Source: DATEOR01 sp963766725 (GTDB lineage: Bacteria > Actinomycetota > Thermoleophilia > Gaiellales > Gaiellaceae). From it: a DNA stretch of 64,000 nt. The translations under genes were made by a program, and so were the position numbers. The notes below the pieces were generated by a model. The model had not been told where the DNA came from. It saw nothing but the letters and a program-made list of their open reading frames with translations, and did no database searches. This document shows positions 34,734 to 43,659 of the stretch, piece after piece (the first letter of the stretch is position 1; every line of letters begins with the position of its first letter). The stretch lies in NCBI GenBank assembly GCA_963766725.1, contig CAVYBK010000001.1:124001-188000 (forward strand), in the 5' to 3' direction.

Positions 34734-35393
34734 TCAGGAGACGCCGATGCGCTCGGCGAGCTCGCGTGAAATCGCGTGCTCGCTGCCTTCGACGTCCACC
34801 GTGAGGGGGCCGCCGAAGGGCTCCGACTTACGCATCGTCACGCGCTGGCCGGGGACGAGCGTCAGGCCGGCGAGGTAGCGCAGGAGGTCCGCGTCGCCGT
34901 CCGGGACGCGGCGCACGGTCGCTTCCTCGCCCGGCTCGAGGACGTCGAGTGAGCGGAGGTCCTGCAGGGCGACGTTGAGGCGTGCGTCCGGGATGGGGTC
35001 GCCGTGCGGGTCGTGCGTGGGGTAGCCGAGCTGCTCGTCGATCCGCGCTTCGAGCTTCTCCGAGATGACGTGCTCGAGCCGGTCGGCCTCGTCGTGCACC
35101 TCGTCGATCGGGACGCCGAGCGTCTCAGCGAGGTACTGCTCGAGGAGACGGTGGTGGCGGATGACCTCGAGGGCGATCCTCGTGCCGGCATCCGAGAGCT
35201 CGACTCCTCGGTAAGGCGCGTGGTTGGCGAGCCCGAGCACCGCGAGCTTCTTGACCATGGAGGTAACCGAGGACGGGGCGACGCCCATCTCCTTGGCGAT
35301 CGCCGTGGTCGTCGCGCGCTGCCCGGACGACTGGAGCTTGTAGATCACCTTCAGGTAGTCCTGGATCGCGACCGAGAGCTCAGGTTTAGGCAC
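34734..35393 (-). CDS. DtxR/MntR family metal-dependent regulator
   Basis: A 219-residue regulator. The winged helix-turn-helix covers residues 5-65 (ATTTAIAKEMGVAPSSVTSM), the metal-binding and dimerisation region follows (VIRHHRLLEQYLAETLG, HDEADRLEHVISEKLE), and a C-terminal FeoA/SH3-like domain ends the protein. Such proteins sense Fe(II) or Mn(II). The start is GTG at 35393, 6 nt after TAAAAT on the minus strand. It faces a 61-residue cysteine-rich membrane peptide across a 30-bp region. Confidence 0.92.
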   Translation of the reverse strand: MPKPELSVAIQDYLKVIYKLQSSGQRATTTAIAKEMGVAPSSVTSMVKKLAVLGLANHAPYRGVELSDAGTRIALEVIRHHRLLEQYLAETLGVPIDEVHDEADRLEHVISEKLEARIDEQLGYPTHDPHGDPIPDARLNVALQDLRSLDVLEPGEEATVRRVPDGDADLLRYLAGLTLVPGQRVTMRKSEPFGGPLTVDVEGSEHAISRELAERIGVS

Positions 35394-35422
35394 GTCTCAA
35401 TTTTAGGCGAGTAAGATGAGAC
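35394..35422. promoter_or_regulatory. Compact divergent promoter/operator, DtxR-type gene and Cys-rich peptide
   Basis: Minus -10 TAAAAT (35405-35400) and plus -10 TAAGAT (35412-35417) face away from each other, each 6 nt from its start codon. GTCTCA (35394-35399) and TGAGAC (35417-35422) form a perfect 6-bp inverted repeat around both promoters. A regulator bound here could control both genes. Confidence 0.55.
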
Positions 35423-35423
35423 C

Positions 35424-35609
35424 ATGCTGGAACGGGTCACGACCAAGGCTCTGCCGCTCGCGAACCGTTACGCGGAGCAGGCTCCGATGGCGGCGACATG
35501 CTGCAACGCCTGCCGGACGTGCGTGCAGACGAACGCGCTCGCTGCGGTGGCTGCCGGCGGTCTCTGGCTCCTGTCCTTCGCGGGCCGCCTGGTCAAGCGT
35601 TCGGGCTGA
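35424..35609 (+). CDS. 61-residue Cys-rich small membrane protein
   Basis: The N-terminal half carries ATCCNACRTCVQT, four cysteines in a CC-x2-C-x2-C cluster; the second half is one hydrophobic helix (ALAAVAAGGLWLLSF) ending in a basic tail (RLVKRSG). ATG at 35424 lies 6 nt after TAAGAT. Being divergent from a DtxR/MntR-type regulator with shared control DNA, it may take part in metal handling. I know no family for it. Confidence 0.65.
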   Translation: MLERVTTKALPLANRYAEQAPMAATCCNACRTCVQTNALAAVAAGGLWLLSFAGRLVKRSG

Positions 35610-35641
35610 CGGCACCCGGCACACGGGGACGGCCACGTTGT

Positions 35642-35647
35642 TACCCT
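35642..35647 (+). promoter_or_regulatory. -10 element TACCCT for leaderless mqnD
   Basis: TACCCT ends 7 nt before the TTG start codon at 35655. Confidence 0.45.
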
Positions 35648-35654
35648 CGCTCCC

Positions 35655-36485
35655 TTGCTCATCCGACTGGGGCATAGTCCGGACCCGGACGACGCGTTCA
35701 TGTTCTGGGGTCTCAGCGCAGGAGTCGTCGACACCGGCGAGTTCTCGTTCGAGCACGTCCTCGAGGACATCCAGACCCTGAACGAGTGGGCTCTCGAGGG
35801 CCGTCTCGAGGTGACCGCGATCTCCCTGCACGCCTATCCGTTCGTGCAGGACCGCTACGCCATCCTCCCGCACGGCGCGAGCATGGGCTCGGGCTACGGG
35901 CCGATCGTCGTCTCGAACGAGCCGCTGACCCGGGACGACCTCAAGGAGATCGAGATCGCCGTGCCGGGCCGGATGACGACGGCGTTCCTCGTCCTGCGCA
36001 TGTTCCTCGGCGGCGACTACCGCTTCCGCGAGGTTCCCTTCGACGAGATCATCGACGAGGTGAAGTCCGGCGGCGCCCAGGCAGGCCTCCTGATCCACGA
36101 AGGCCAGCTCACGTACGAGTCGCACGGGCTCCACAACGTCGTCGACCTCGGCGAGTGGTGGCTGCTCGAGACGGGCCTGCCGCTTCCGCTCGGGATCAAC
36201 GTCGCGCGCCGCGACCTCGGCGACGACATGCTCCACGACCTCTCCGAGGTACTCCGCGCGTCGATCGCCGCCGGCCTCGAGTCGCGCGAGGAGGCGCTTT
36301 CCTATGCCCTCCAGTACGGACGCGGCCTCGACCGGCGCCTGGCCGACCGCTTCGTCGGCATGTACGTGAACCGGCTCACGGAGGACTACGGCGACGAGGG
36401 CCGCGAGGCCGTCGGCGAGCTCCTCCGCCGCGGCGAGCAGATCGGCGCGTTCGCGCAGCCTGTCCGCGTCGATTTCGTGAGCTAG
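35655..36485 (+). CDS. mqnD: MqnD-family protein, 1,4-dihydroxy-6-naphthoate synthase-like
   Basis: A 276-residue protein of the MqnA/MqnD family, from the futalosine route to menaquinone. Blocks typical of MqnD are QTLNEWALEGRLEVT, GYGPIVVS, AVPGRMTTAFLVLRM, AGLLIHEGQLTYE and DLGEWWLLETGLPLPLG. One point is odd: the motif usually written SPCPNDTF reads SPDPDDAF here, so the substrate pocket differs and the exact reaction is less certain. Start is TTG at 35655. Menaquinone would be the electron acceptor for the complex I encoded upstream. Confidence 0.85.
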   Translation: MLIRLGHSPDPDDAFMFWGLSAGVVDTGEFSFEHVLEDIQTLNEWALEGRLEVTAISLHAYPFVQDRYAILPHGASMGSGYGPIVVSNEPLTRDDLKEIEIAVPGRMTTAFLVLRMFLGGDYRFREVPFDEIIDEVKSGGAQAGLLIHEGQLTYESHGLHNVVDLGEWWLLETGLPLPLGINVARRDLGDDMLHDLSEVLRASIAAGLESREEALSYALQYGRGLDRRLADRFVGMYVNRLTEDYGDEGREAVGELLRRGEQIGAFAQPVRVDFVS

Positions 36486-36505
36486 GCCGCCGGTAAGCTG
36501 GCCTC

Positions 36506-37676
36506 GTGGCTGAGGCAGTCATCCTTTCCGCGGTCCGGACGCCTATCGGGCGCTACGGGGGCGCGCTCTCGGACGTGCGGCCGGACGACCTCGCCGCTCT
36601 CGTCATCAAGGAGGCCGTGGAGCGGGCAGGCGTCCCGCCGGCAGAGATAGAGGACGTCTACTTCGGCGCGGCTAACCAGGCCGGGGAGGACAATCGCAAC
36701 GTCGCGCGCATGGGCGCGCTGCTCGCGGGGCTTCCGCAGAGCGTCGCCGGCGTCACTGTGAACCGCCTCTGCGCTTCGGGGCTCTCGGCGGTCGTCGGCG
36801 CTGCGCATGCAATTCGGGCGGGAGACGGCGAGCTCTTCGTCGCCGGCGGCGTCGAGTCCATGTCGCGCGCGCCGCTCGTCACGGCGAAGCCGGAGTACGG
36901 CGACGGCACGACCTGGGACACGACGCTCGGCTGGCGCTTCCCGAATCCGCGCATGGAGGAGATGTTTCCGCTCGAGTCGATGGGCGAGACCGGCGAGAAC
37001 GTGGCCGAGCGCTACGGGATCACCCGCGAGGATCAGGACGCCTTCGCACTTCAGAGCCACCGTCGCTGGGCGGCCGCCCAGGAGGCCGGGCGCTTCGCCG
37101 ACGAGCTCGTCCCGGTCGGCGAGGTCGACCGCGACGAGCACCCCCGGCCGGACACGAGCCTCGAGAAGCTCGCGACGCTCAAGCCGGCCTTCCGGGAAGG
37201 CGGGACGATCACGGCCGGGAACGCGAGCGGGATCAACGACGGAGCCGCAGCGCTCGTCATCGCGAGCGAGAAGAAGGCGCGCGAGCTCGGCGTCGAGCCG
37301 CTCGGCCGCTTCGTTGCGAGCGCCGTCGCCGGCGTGGATCCCCGCTATCATGGGGGTCGGGCCGGTCCCCGCCGTGCAGAAGCTTCTGGCCCGCGCAGGG
37401 ATCGACGCCGCCGACCTCGACCTCGTCGAGCTGAACGAGGCCTTCGCGTCACAGAGCCTGCAGGTGATCCGCGAGCTCGGGCTCGACCCCGAGCGCGTGA
37501 ACGTGAACGGCGGCGCGATCGCGCTCGGCCATCCACTGGGCATGAGCGGCGCGCGCCTCGTCGTCAGCCTGCTGCACGAGCTGCGCCGCCGCGAGGGACG
37601 CTACGGGCTGGCTACGCTCTGCGTCGGCGTCGGCCAGGGCCAGGCGGCCATCTTCGAACGAGACGGAGGGAACTGA
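36506..37676 (+). CDS. Thiolase, 3-oxoadipyl-CoA (PcaF/PaaJ)-like, one frameshift
   Basis: About 389 residues after correction. The catalytic cysteine is in TVNRLCASGL (about residue 90); NGGAIALGHPLG and LCVGVGQGQA carry the other active-site groups. The stretch GAANQAGEDNRNVARMGALLAGLP is typical of the 3-oxoadipyl-CoA branch, the last step of phenylacetate and beta-ketoadipate breakdown. The frame shifts at about 37340-37343, where a run of four C should be three. GTG start 6 nt after TAAGCT. The TGA overlaps the ATG of the aldehyde dehydrogenase. Confidence 0.9.
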
Positions 37677-39141
37677 TGGCGATCGCGACCAAGGACTACG
37701 GGCTCTTCATCGGGGGAGAGACCGTCGAGGCAGACGAGACACGCGAGCTTCAGGAGCCTGCGACCGGGGCGGCACTGGGCCGCGCCGCGATGGCCTCGCC
37801 CGCCGACGTCGACCGCGCCGTCGAGGCGGCCCGAGCCGCGCTGGAAGGGCCGTGGGGGAAGACGCCGCCGAACGAGCGCTCCCGCCTCATCCATGCCCTC
37901 GCCGACGCGATCGTCGCCAACCGCAAGGAGCTGACGGAGCTCGAGACGCGCAACGTCGGCAAGGCGGTCACGTCCGTGAAGGGGGAGGTCGCCGTCTCGG
38001 CCGAGTACTTCCGCTGGTACGCGTCCGCGATCGCGACCATCGCCGGCCGCGCCGTGCCGATGGGCGGCTCCGTCCTCACCTACACGCTGAAGGAGCCCGT
38101 CGGCGTCGTCGCCCAGATCGTTCCCTGGAACTACCCGTTCATGATGACCTCGTGGAAGCTCGCGCCGGCCCTTGCCGCCGGCTGCACGGTCGTCCTCAAG
38201 CCGGACCCGGCCACGCCGCTCAGCGCACTCCGCCTCGCCGAGCTCGCCGTGGAGGTCGGCATCCCGGCCGGGGTGATCAACGTCGTCCCGGGTGACGGCC
38301 CGACCACGGGCTCGCATCTCGTCACGCACACGGGCATCGACAAGGTCGCGTTCACGGGCTCGACGAGGACGGGCTCCGAGATCATGCGGCTCTGCGCGGA
38401 GCCTGTGAAGCGCGTCTCGCTCGAGCTCGGCGGCAAGAGCCCGAACATCTTCTTCGCGGATGCCGACCTCGACGCCGCGATCCCGAGCTCGGTCTACGCC
38501 GATCTACTACGCGGCCGGCCAGAGCTGCGACGCGCGCTCGCGCGTCTTCGTCGAGAAGACGCTCTACGACGAGGTCGTCAACCGCTTCGCCGAGACGGCC
38601 GGGCGGATGAAGACGGGCGACCCGCTCGACGAGGAGACGCAGATGGGCTCCCTCATCTCGCAGACGCACCGCGACAAGGTGCACGGCTTCGTCGAGGCGG
38701 GGCGCGAGGAGGGCGTCGAGGTCGTCACCGGCGGCGCATCCGCTCGACGGCGACGGCGCTTTCTACCCGGCGACGGTGCTCGCGAAGGTCGACAACACGA
38801 TGAGCGTCGCGCAGGAGGAGATCTTCGGCCCCGTCGTCTCGGTCATCCCGTTCGAGGACGAGGCCGAGGCGGTCAGGCTCGCGAACGACGTCCAGTACGG
38901 CCTCGTTGCGACGGTCTGGACGGGCGATCCCGCCCGCGGCCACCGGCTCGCGCGCCAGATCAAGGCGGGCACGATCGGGATCAACTGCCCGAACACCGCG
39001 TTCCCGGGCCTTCCCTTCGGCGGGTACAAGCAGTCGGGCTTCGGGCGCGAGAATGCGCTCGAGACCCTGGAGATGTACCTGGAGACGAAGAGCGTTCTCA
39101 CGTGGACAGGCGCGAAGCCCGTGAACCCATGGGGCCTCTAG
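37676..39141 (+). CDS. NAD(P)-dependent aldehyde dehydrogenase, two frameshifts
   Basis: About 487 residues after correction. The catalytic cysteine is in YYAAGQSCDARSR, the general-base glutamate in SLELGGKSPNIF and the cofactor motif in FTGSTRTGS. One extra base lies near 38499-38501 and one near 38735; removing them restores the protein. The overall look is of the betaine/gamma-aminobutyraldehyde/phenylacetaldehyde group; with a GabT-like transaminase nearby, either amine or aromatic aldehyde oxidation is possible. Confidence 0.9.
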
Positions 39142-39536
39142 CCCGCGCCGGCCTCCTGCTCTGCCTGCTGGCGGCAGCGGGCTGCGGGTCGAGCACGGGC
39201 GGCGGCGACGCGGCCGAGCCGCCGTCCCAGCCGCGCTACGACCTCCAGATCACGTACTGGCCCGAAGGCAAGGACGGCGAGAGCCGCACGGCCACGCTGA
39301 CCTGTGACCCCAACGGCGGCACGCACCCCGATCCGGCGAAGGCCTGTGCCGCGCTCGACGCCCATCCGGAGGCGCTCCACCCGGTTCCCGGGGACATGGC
39401 CTGCACCCAGATCTACGGCGGCGACCAGGTGGCCAGGATCGAAGGGCCCGGACTGACTGCGAACTTCAACCGCTCGAACGGCTGCGAGATCGCGCGGTGG
39501 GATGCGCTCGCGCCCGTGCTCGAGCTCCCCGGCTAG
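39129..39536 (+). CDS. Lipoprotein with subtilisin-inhibitor-like (SSI) domain
   Basis: A 135-residue protein. The signal peptide ends in a lipobox (LLAAAGC), so it should be anchored to the outer face of the membrane. The rest matches the Streptomyces subtilisin inhibitor family: TATLTCDPNGGTHPDP with ACAALDAHP, the region MACTQIYGGD where the reactive loop should lie, and the end FNRSNGCEIARWD. Four conserved cysteines would form two disulfides. A membrane-held SSI domain is unusual, since these inhibitors are normally released. The gene starts inside the end of the aldehyde dehydrogenase (13-bp overlap). Confidence 0.83.
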   Translation: MGPLARAGLLLCLLAAAGCGSSTGGGDAAEPPSQPRYDLQITYWPEGKDGESRTATLTCDPNGGTHPDPAKACAALDAHPEALHPVPGDMACTQIYGGDQVARIEGPGLTANFNRSNGCEIARWDALAPVLELPG

Positions 39537-40030
39537 CGCTTCAAGACGAGCAGCGCGCCGCCCGCGAGGAGCACGAGGCCGACGACCCGTGCGGCCGAGA
39601 GCGGGATCTTGTCGAGCCCGAAGAGGCCGAGGTAGTCGATCAGGACGCCCATCGCGAGCTGCCCTGCGATGAGGAGGCCGATCGTCGCGAAGGTGCCGAT
39701 GCGCGGCGCCGTGAAGGTGATCGTGAGGATGACGACCGCGCCCATGACGCCGTTGAGCCAGAGCCATGCCGGCTCACGGAACCCGGCCACGACGCCGCCG
39801 AACCCCTGCCGCGTGACGAGCACGATGGAGCAGACGATCAGCGCCGCGCCGAGCGAGCCGAAGGCCGTCGCCTCGAGGACGCCGATCCGCTTGCCGAATG
39901 CGCCGCTGACGGCCACCTGAACCGAACCGGCCACACCGGCCACGAGGGAGAGGAAGATGGCGACGCCGCTCGCGGACACGGCGGCGAGCATAACCGCGCC
40001 GTTTCCGCCACGGGGGCCGAAGAAAGGCAT
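39533..40030 (-). CDS. DMT-family (YdcZ/DUF606-like) membrane protein
   Basis: About 165 residues with five hydrophobic helices. The pattern of small residues (SLVAGVAGSVQVAVSGAFG, later TFTAPRIGTFATIGLLIAGQLAMG) is that of the YdcZ/DUF606 half-size transporters. The ATG at 40030 would nearly touch the gabT promoter; an in-frame ATG at 39991 is the alternative. It is convergent with the SSI gene, stops overlapping. Confidence 0.8.
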   Translation of the reverse strand: MPFFGPRGGNGAVMLAAVSASGVAIFLSLVAGVAGSVQVAVSGAFGKRIGVLEATAFGSLGAALIVCSIVLVTRQGFGGVVAGFREPAWLWLNGVMGAVVILTITFTAPRIGTFATIGLLIAGQLAMGVLIDYLGLFGLDKIPLSAARVVGLVLLAGGALLVLKR

Positions 40031-40042
40031 TTCCAGCAGTTG

Positions 40043-40048
40043 TAAACT
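40043..40048 (+). promoter_or_regulatory. -10 element TAAACT for leaderless GabT-like gene
   Basis: TAAACT ends 6 nt before the ATG at 40055. Confidence 0.5.
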
Positions 40049-40054
40049 CCGCGA

Positions 40055-41359
40055 ATGTCGCTGCAAGAGCGGAACGCGACCGAGAAGGTCCTGGACGCGC
40101 GGGAACGCTACGTCGCCGCGGGCGTGTCCACTCCGCCGCTCGTGGTCGCCCGGGCCGAGGGCGCGCGCATCGAGGACGTCGACGGCAAGACCTACATCGA
40201 CTTCGCCGGCGGGCTCGGCTGCCAGAACACCGGCCACGGCCTGCCCGCGGTGGTCTCCGCCATCCACGAGCAGGCCGACCGCTACCTCCACCAGTGCTTC
40301 ATGGTCGGGATGTACGAGCCGTACGTGGAGGTCTGCCGACGCCTCGCGGAGCTCTCGCCGTGTCGCGGCGAGCAGCAGAAGAGCATCCTCCTGAACTCGG
40401 GCGCGGAGGCCGTCGAGAACGCCGTCAAGATCGCGCGTGCCGCGACCGGGCGGCCCGCGGTCGTCGTCTTCGACCGCGCCTTCCACGGCCGCACGCTCCT
40501 GACCATGACGATGACGAGCAAGGTCGTCCCCTACAAGCGCGGGTTCGGGCCGTTCGCGCCCGAGGTCTACCGCGCGCCGGCGCCGTATCCGTACCGGGGT
40601 GTGACGACCGAGGACGCGATCCACGAGCTCGAGACCCTCTTCAAGGCCGACGTCGACCCGCAGTCCGTCGCCTGCGTCGTGCTCGAGCCGGTGCAGGGCG
40701 AAGGCGGCTTCGTGGACATGCCGCTCGACTTTCCCCCGCGGCTGCAGGAGCTCTGCCAGCGGCACGGGATCCTCTACGTGGACGACGAGGTGCAGGCCGG
40801 AGTGGGACGTACGGGGCCGGTCTGGGCGATCGAGCACTACGAAGTCGAGCCCGATCTGCTCGTGTCCGGCAAGTCGCTCGGCGGCGGCCTTCCGCTGGCG
40901 GGCGTCACAGGGCCGGCGGAGATCGTCGACGCCGTCCCGGCCGGCGGCCTCGGCGGCACCTTCGGCGGGAACCCGCTCGCCTGCGCGGCGGCGCTGGCCG
41001 TTCTGGACGAGGTCTCGAGCGAGGACTTCCGCCGGCGCGCCGACGAGGTCGGTGAGCGGATCCGGGCGGGCCTCGAGGCGATTGCGGGACGCGTCGACTC
41101 CGTCGGCGAGGTCCGGGGGCTCGGCTCGATGCTGGCGATCGAGCTCGTGGAGGACCGTGGGACGAAGGCGCCGGCCGGCGCGCTGGCGAGCGCCACGACT
41201 GCGGCCGCCCGCGAGCGCGGGCTCATCCTCCTTTCGTGCGGCCTCTACGGCAACGTCATCCGAATTCTCGTCCCGCTCGTCGTATCCGACGAGGATCTCG
41301 ACCGAGGCCTCGAGCTCCTGGAGGAAGCGCTTGTCGAGGCGGGCACGAGAGCGGCCTAG
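40055..41359 (+). CDS. Class III aminotransferase, GabT-like
   Basis: A 434-residue PLP enzyme. The PLP lysine is in LVSGKSLGGGLPL, the conserved LNSGAEAVENAVKIAR binds the cofactor phosphate, and LYVDDEVQAGVGRTG carries the ring-stacking aspartate. This is the 4-aminobutyrate/acetylornithine family. Transamination of an omega-amino acid is likely; the donor is not certain. No operon partner on its strand within 80 nt. Confidence 0.9.
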   Translation: MSLQERNATEKVLDARERYVAAGVSTPPLVVARAEGARIEDVDGKTYIDFAGGLGCQNTGHGLPAVVSAIHEQADRYLHQCFMVGMYEPYVEVCRRLAELSPCRGEQQKSILLNSGAEAVENAVKIARAATGRPAVVVFDRAFHGRTLLTMTMTSKVVPYKRGFGPFAPEVYRAPAPYPYRGVTTEDAIHELETLFKADVDPQSVACVVLEPVQGEGGFVDMPLDFPPRLQELCQRHGILYVDDEVQAGVGRTGPVWAIEHYEVEPDLLVSGKSLGGGLPLAGVTGPAEIVDAVPAGGLGGTFGGNPLACAAALAVLDEVSSEDFRRRADEVGERIRAGLEAIAGRVDSVGEVRGLGSMLAIELVEDRGTKAPAGALASATTAAARERGLILLSCGLYGNVIRILVPLVVSDEDLDRGLELLEEALVEAGTRAA

Positions 41360-41443
41360 CGAAGCTTCCGCTTCGTCACGTTCCCGCATCCCGGTGTATT
41401 TCGCTCAGCGGCTTTCGCGCGAATCGGGAATCCTTCGCAGGCG

Positions 41444-41719
41444 ATGATCAAAGCGTTCGTCCTCTACGAGCAGGAGCCGGACCCTGCCCGCTACGAGCAG
41501 CACGCCGAGCTCTGCAGCCGGGTCGAGGGCGGCACCTTCCGCCACGGCAAGGTCTTCGGCGCGCCGACGGGCCAGCGTTACGCGTACTACGCGGAGTGGG
41601 AGTTCCCCGACATGGAGGCCTTCAAGGCGGCCGCGCGGACCGACGAGTTCGCGGCCACGGGGCGCGACGCCGCCGAGATGGGCATCCCCTTCCACGTCCA
41701 CTTCGCCGAGGTCGAATGA
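41444..41719 (+). CDS. EthD-like dimeric alpha/beta-barrel protein
   Basis: A 91-residue protein that begins MIKAFVLYEQEPDPARYEQH, with later GRDAAEMGIPFHVHFAE; the layout is that of the small ferredoxin-like barrels of the EthD family. Such proteins are often found within ring-cleavage and hydrocarbon clusters. The TGA overlaps the ATG of the following crotonase as ATGA, so it belongs to that operon. Confidence 0.75.
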   Translation: MIKAFVLYEQEPDPARYEQHAELCSRVEGGTFRHGKVFGAPTGQRYAYYAEWEFPDMEAFKAAARTDEFAATGRDAAEMGIPFHVHFAEVE

Positions 41720-42537
41720 CGGAACCGGACCGGCCGACCCCGGTCGACCCCGCGGAGCTCGGCTTCGAGGCGATCGTCTACGAGAAGGCGCCGCCCCGGG
41801 CGACGATCACGCTCAACCGCCCGGAGGTCCTGAACGCCTTCGACTTCCGGATGCTGCGCGAGATCGCCCGCGCGTGCGAGGACGCCTCCTGGGACGACGA
41901 GATCCGCGTCGTCGTCGTCACCGGCGCGGGGCGCGCCTTCTGCGTCGGCGCCGACCTCAAATCCTGGAGCGAGGACTACCTCGGCAAGCCGGGCGAGTAC
42001 TGGAAGTGGTTCGGCGCCTTCAAGGACATGCACGACCGGCTACGAGAGGTCGGCAAGCCGACGCTCGCACGCATCAATGGGATCGCAGTCGGCGGCGGTA
42101 ACGAGCTCCAGATGGCGTGCGACCTCGCGGTCATGGCCGACGATGCCTTCATCCGCCACGTCGGCCCCGAGCACGGCTCCGTTCCGGCGGGCGGCGCGAC
42201 GCAGTGGCTCCCGATCATGGTCGGCGACCGCCGCGCCCGCGAGATCCTCCTTCTCTGCGAGGAGATTCCGGCGGCCAAGGCGGCCGAGTGGGGCCTCGTC
42301 AACTCGGCCGTGCCACGGGACGGGCTCGACGCCGAGGTCGACCGCCTCGTCGAGAGCCTGACCGCCAAGCTGCCGCAGACCGTGCGCTACACGAAGCAGC
42401 AGCTCAATTTCTGGCGCGACCTCTCCTGGCACGAGACCGTCAACCATGCGCGCGACTGGCTTGCGCTGTCGATGGCGACGGACGAGCCTCGCGAGGCGAT
42501 GGAGAAGTTCCTCTCCCGGAAGAAAGACGATGACTGA
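41716..42537 (+). CDS. Enoyl-CoA hydratase/isomerase family protein (possibly ring-hydrolase type)
   Basis: A 273-residue crotonase. The CoA-binding blocks are GAGRAFCVGADLKSW and INGIAVGGGNELQMACDLAV; the oxyanion-hole glycines are intact. The segment PEHGSVPAGGATQWLPIMVGD departs from simple hydratases and is reminiscent of the MenB/BadI/ring-hydrolase subgroup, a tentative idea. It starts 4 bp inside the EthD-like gene and ends 8 bp inside the next, so it is the second gene of a tight four-gene operon. Confidence 0.85.
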   Translation: MTEPDRPTPVDPAELGFEAIVYEKAPPRATITLNRPEVLNAFDFRMLREIARACEDASWDDEIRVVVVTGAGRAFCVGADLKSWSEDYLGKPGEYWKWFGAFKDMHDRLREVGKPTLARINGIAVGGGNELQMACDLAVMADDAFIRHVGPEHGSVPAGGATQWLPIMVGDRRAREILLLCEEIPAAKAAEWGLVNSAVPRDGLDAEVDRLVESLTAKLPQTVRYTKQQLNFWRDLSWHETVNHARDWLALSMATDEPREAMEKFLSRKKDDD

Positions 42538-42898
42538 GGAGTTCCAGGGTCTCGAGACCGAGTGGGCGGGGATCGTCCAGCGGCAGGACAAGGCCGCCGC
42601 CGAGCGGTTCCTCGCCGACGACTACGTGCTCACGAGCGTCGGCGGCGTCTCGCGCCACATGCCGCGGGAGAACTGGATCGCTTCGCTTCCCAGCATCGAG
42701 ACCGAGCTTTTGGAGGCCGACGTCGAGGACGTCCGGACCTACGGAGACGTCGCGATCGTGAAGGCCCGGCTCCGGTGGCTGGCGCGCACCGAAGGGCGCA
42801 GCCTGAACGGCACGTATGCCGTGACGGACGTGTTCACCAACGACCAAGGGCGCTGGAGGGCGTCCTGGCGGATTTCGGTCCGCCTCACCGACCGGTGA
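42530..42898 (+). CDS. SnoaL/NTF2-like protein (DUF4440 type)
   Basis: A 122-residue protein with the NTF2-like cone fold. The start LETEWAGIVQRQDKAAAERFLADDYV and the later DVAIVKARLRWLA and WRASWRISVRL are typical. Members include small isomerases and binding proteins. Overlaps on both sides (8 bp and GTGA) show co-translation with two crotonases. Confidence 0.82.
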   Translation: MTEEFQGLETEWAGIVQRQDKAAAERFLADDYVLTSVGGVSRHMPRENWIASLPSIETELLEADVEDVRTYGDVAIVKARLRWLARTEGRSLNGTYAVTDVFTNDQGRWRASWRISVRLTDR

Positions 42899-43659
42899 CC
42901 GTCCTCCTCGAGCGCGAGGAGCCCATCGCCGTCGTCCGGCTGAACCGGCCGGAGGCCCTGAACGCGCTCTCGAACCAGCTCATGTCCGAGCTCGTCGGCG
43001 CGCTCGAGAACCTCGACGACGACGAGACGGTCCGCTGCATCGTCATCGCCGGCGACGAGAAGGCCTTTGCCTCGGGCGCGGACATCGGCGAGCTCTCCGA
43101 CTCGGCGCCGCTCGAGCTCTACTTCGGCGGGCGCATCGACAAGTGGGACGCGATCCGCTCCGTGCGGACCCCGATCGTGGCCGCCGTATCCGGCTACTGC
43201 CTCGGCGGCGGGTGCGAGCTGGCCATGGCGTGCGACCTCATCGTCGCCTCGGAGACCGCCCAGTTCGGACAGCCGGAGACGAACCTCGGCGTCCTCCCCG
43301 GTGCCGGCGGGACGCAGCGCATGACCAGGGCGATCGGGAAGTCGAAGGCGATGGACGTCATCCTCACGGGCCGTTTCCTCACCGCGCGGGAGGCGGAGGC
43401 GGCAGGCCTGGTCGCGCGGGTGGTCGCCGCCGAGGCGTGGCTCGACGAGGCGAAGCGGGTGGCACAGGCGATCGCGGCGAAGAGCCCCGTCGGCGTGCGG
43501 CTCGCGAAGGAGGCGGTCAACCAGGCGTTCGAGACGAACCTCCGAGCCGGGCTCGACGCCGAGCGCAAGGCGTTCCACCTCGCGCTTTCCTCCGAGGACG
43601 CTCAGGAGGGGATGAAGGCGTTCCTCGAGAAGCGCAAGCCGGAGATCAAGGGGAAGTAA
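42895..43659 (+). CDS. Enoyl-CoA hydratase, PaaF-like
   Basis: A 254-residue crotonase with both catalytic glutamates in place: one in GYCLGGGCELAMACDLI and one in FGQPETNLGVLPGAGGTQRM. This is the pattern of simple enoyl-CoA hydratases such as PaaF, which hydrates 2,3-dehydroadipyl-CoA. GTG at 42895 overlaps the previous stop. Role in phenylacetate breakdown is inferred from neighbours only. Confidence 0.9.
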   Translation: MTVLLEREEPIAVVRLNRPEALNALSNQLMSELVGALENLDDDETVRCIVIAGDEKAFASGADIGELSDSAPLELYFGGRIDKWDAIRSVRTPIVAAVSGYCLGGGCELAMACDLIVASETAQFGQPETNLGVLPGAGGTQRMTRAIGKSKAMDVILTGRFLTAREAEAAGLVARVVAAEAWLDEAKRVAQAIAAKSPVGVRLAKEAVNQAFETNLRAGLDAERKAFHLALSSEDAQEGMKAFLEKRKPEIKGK

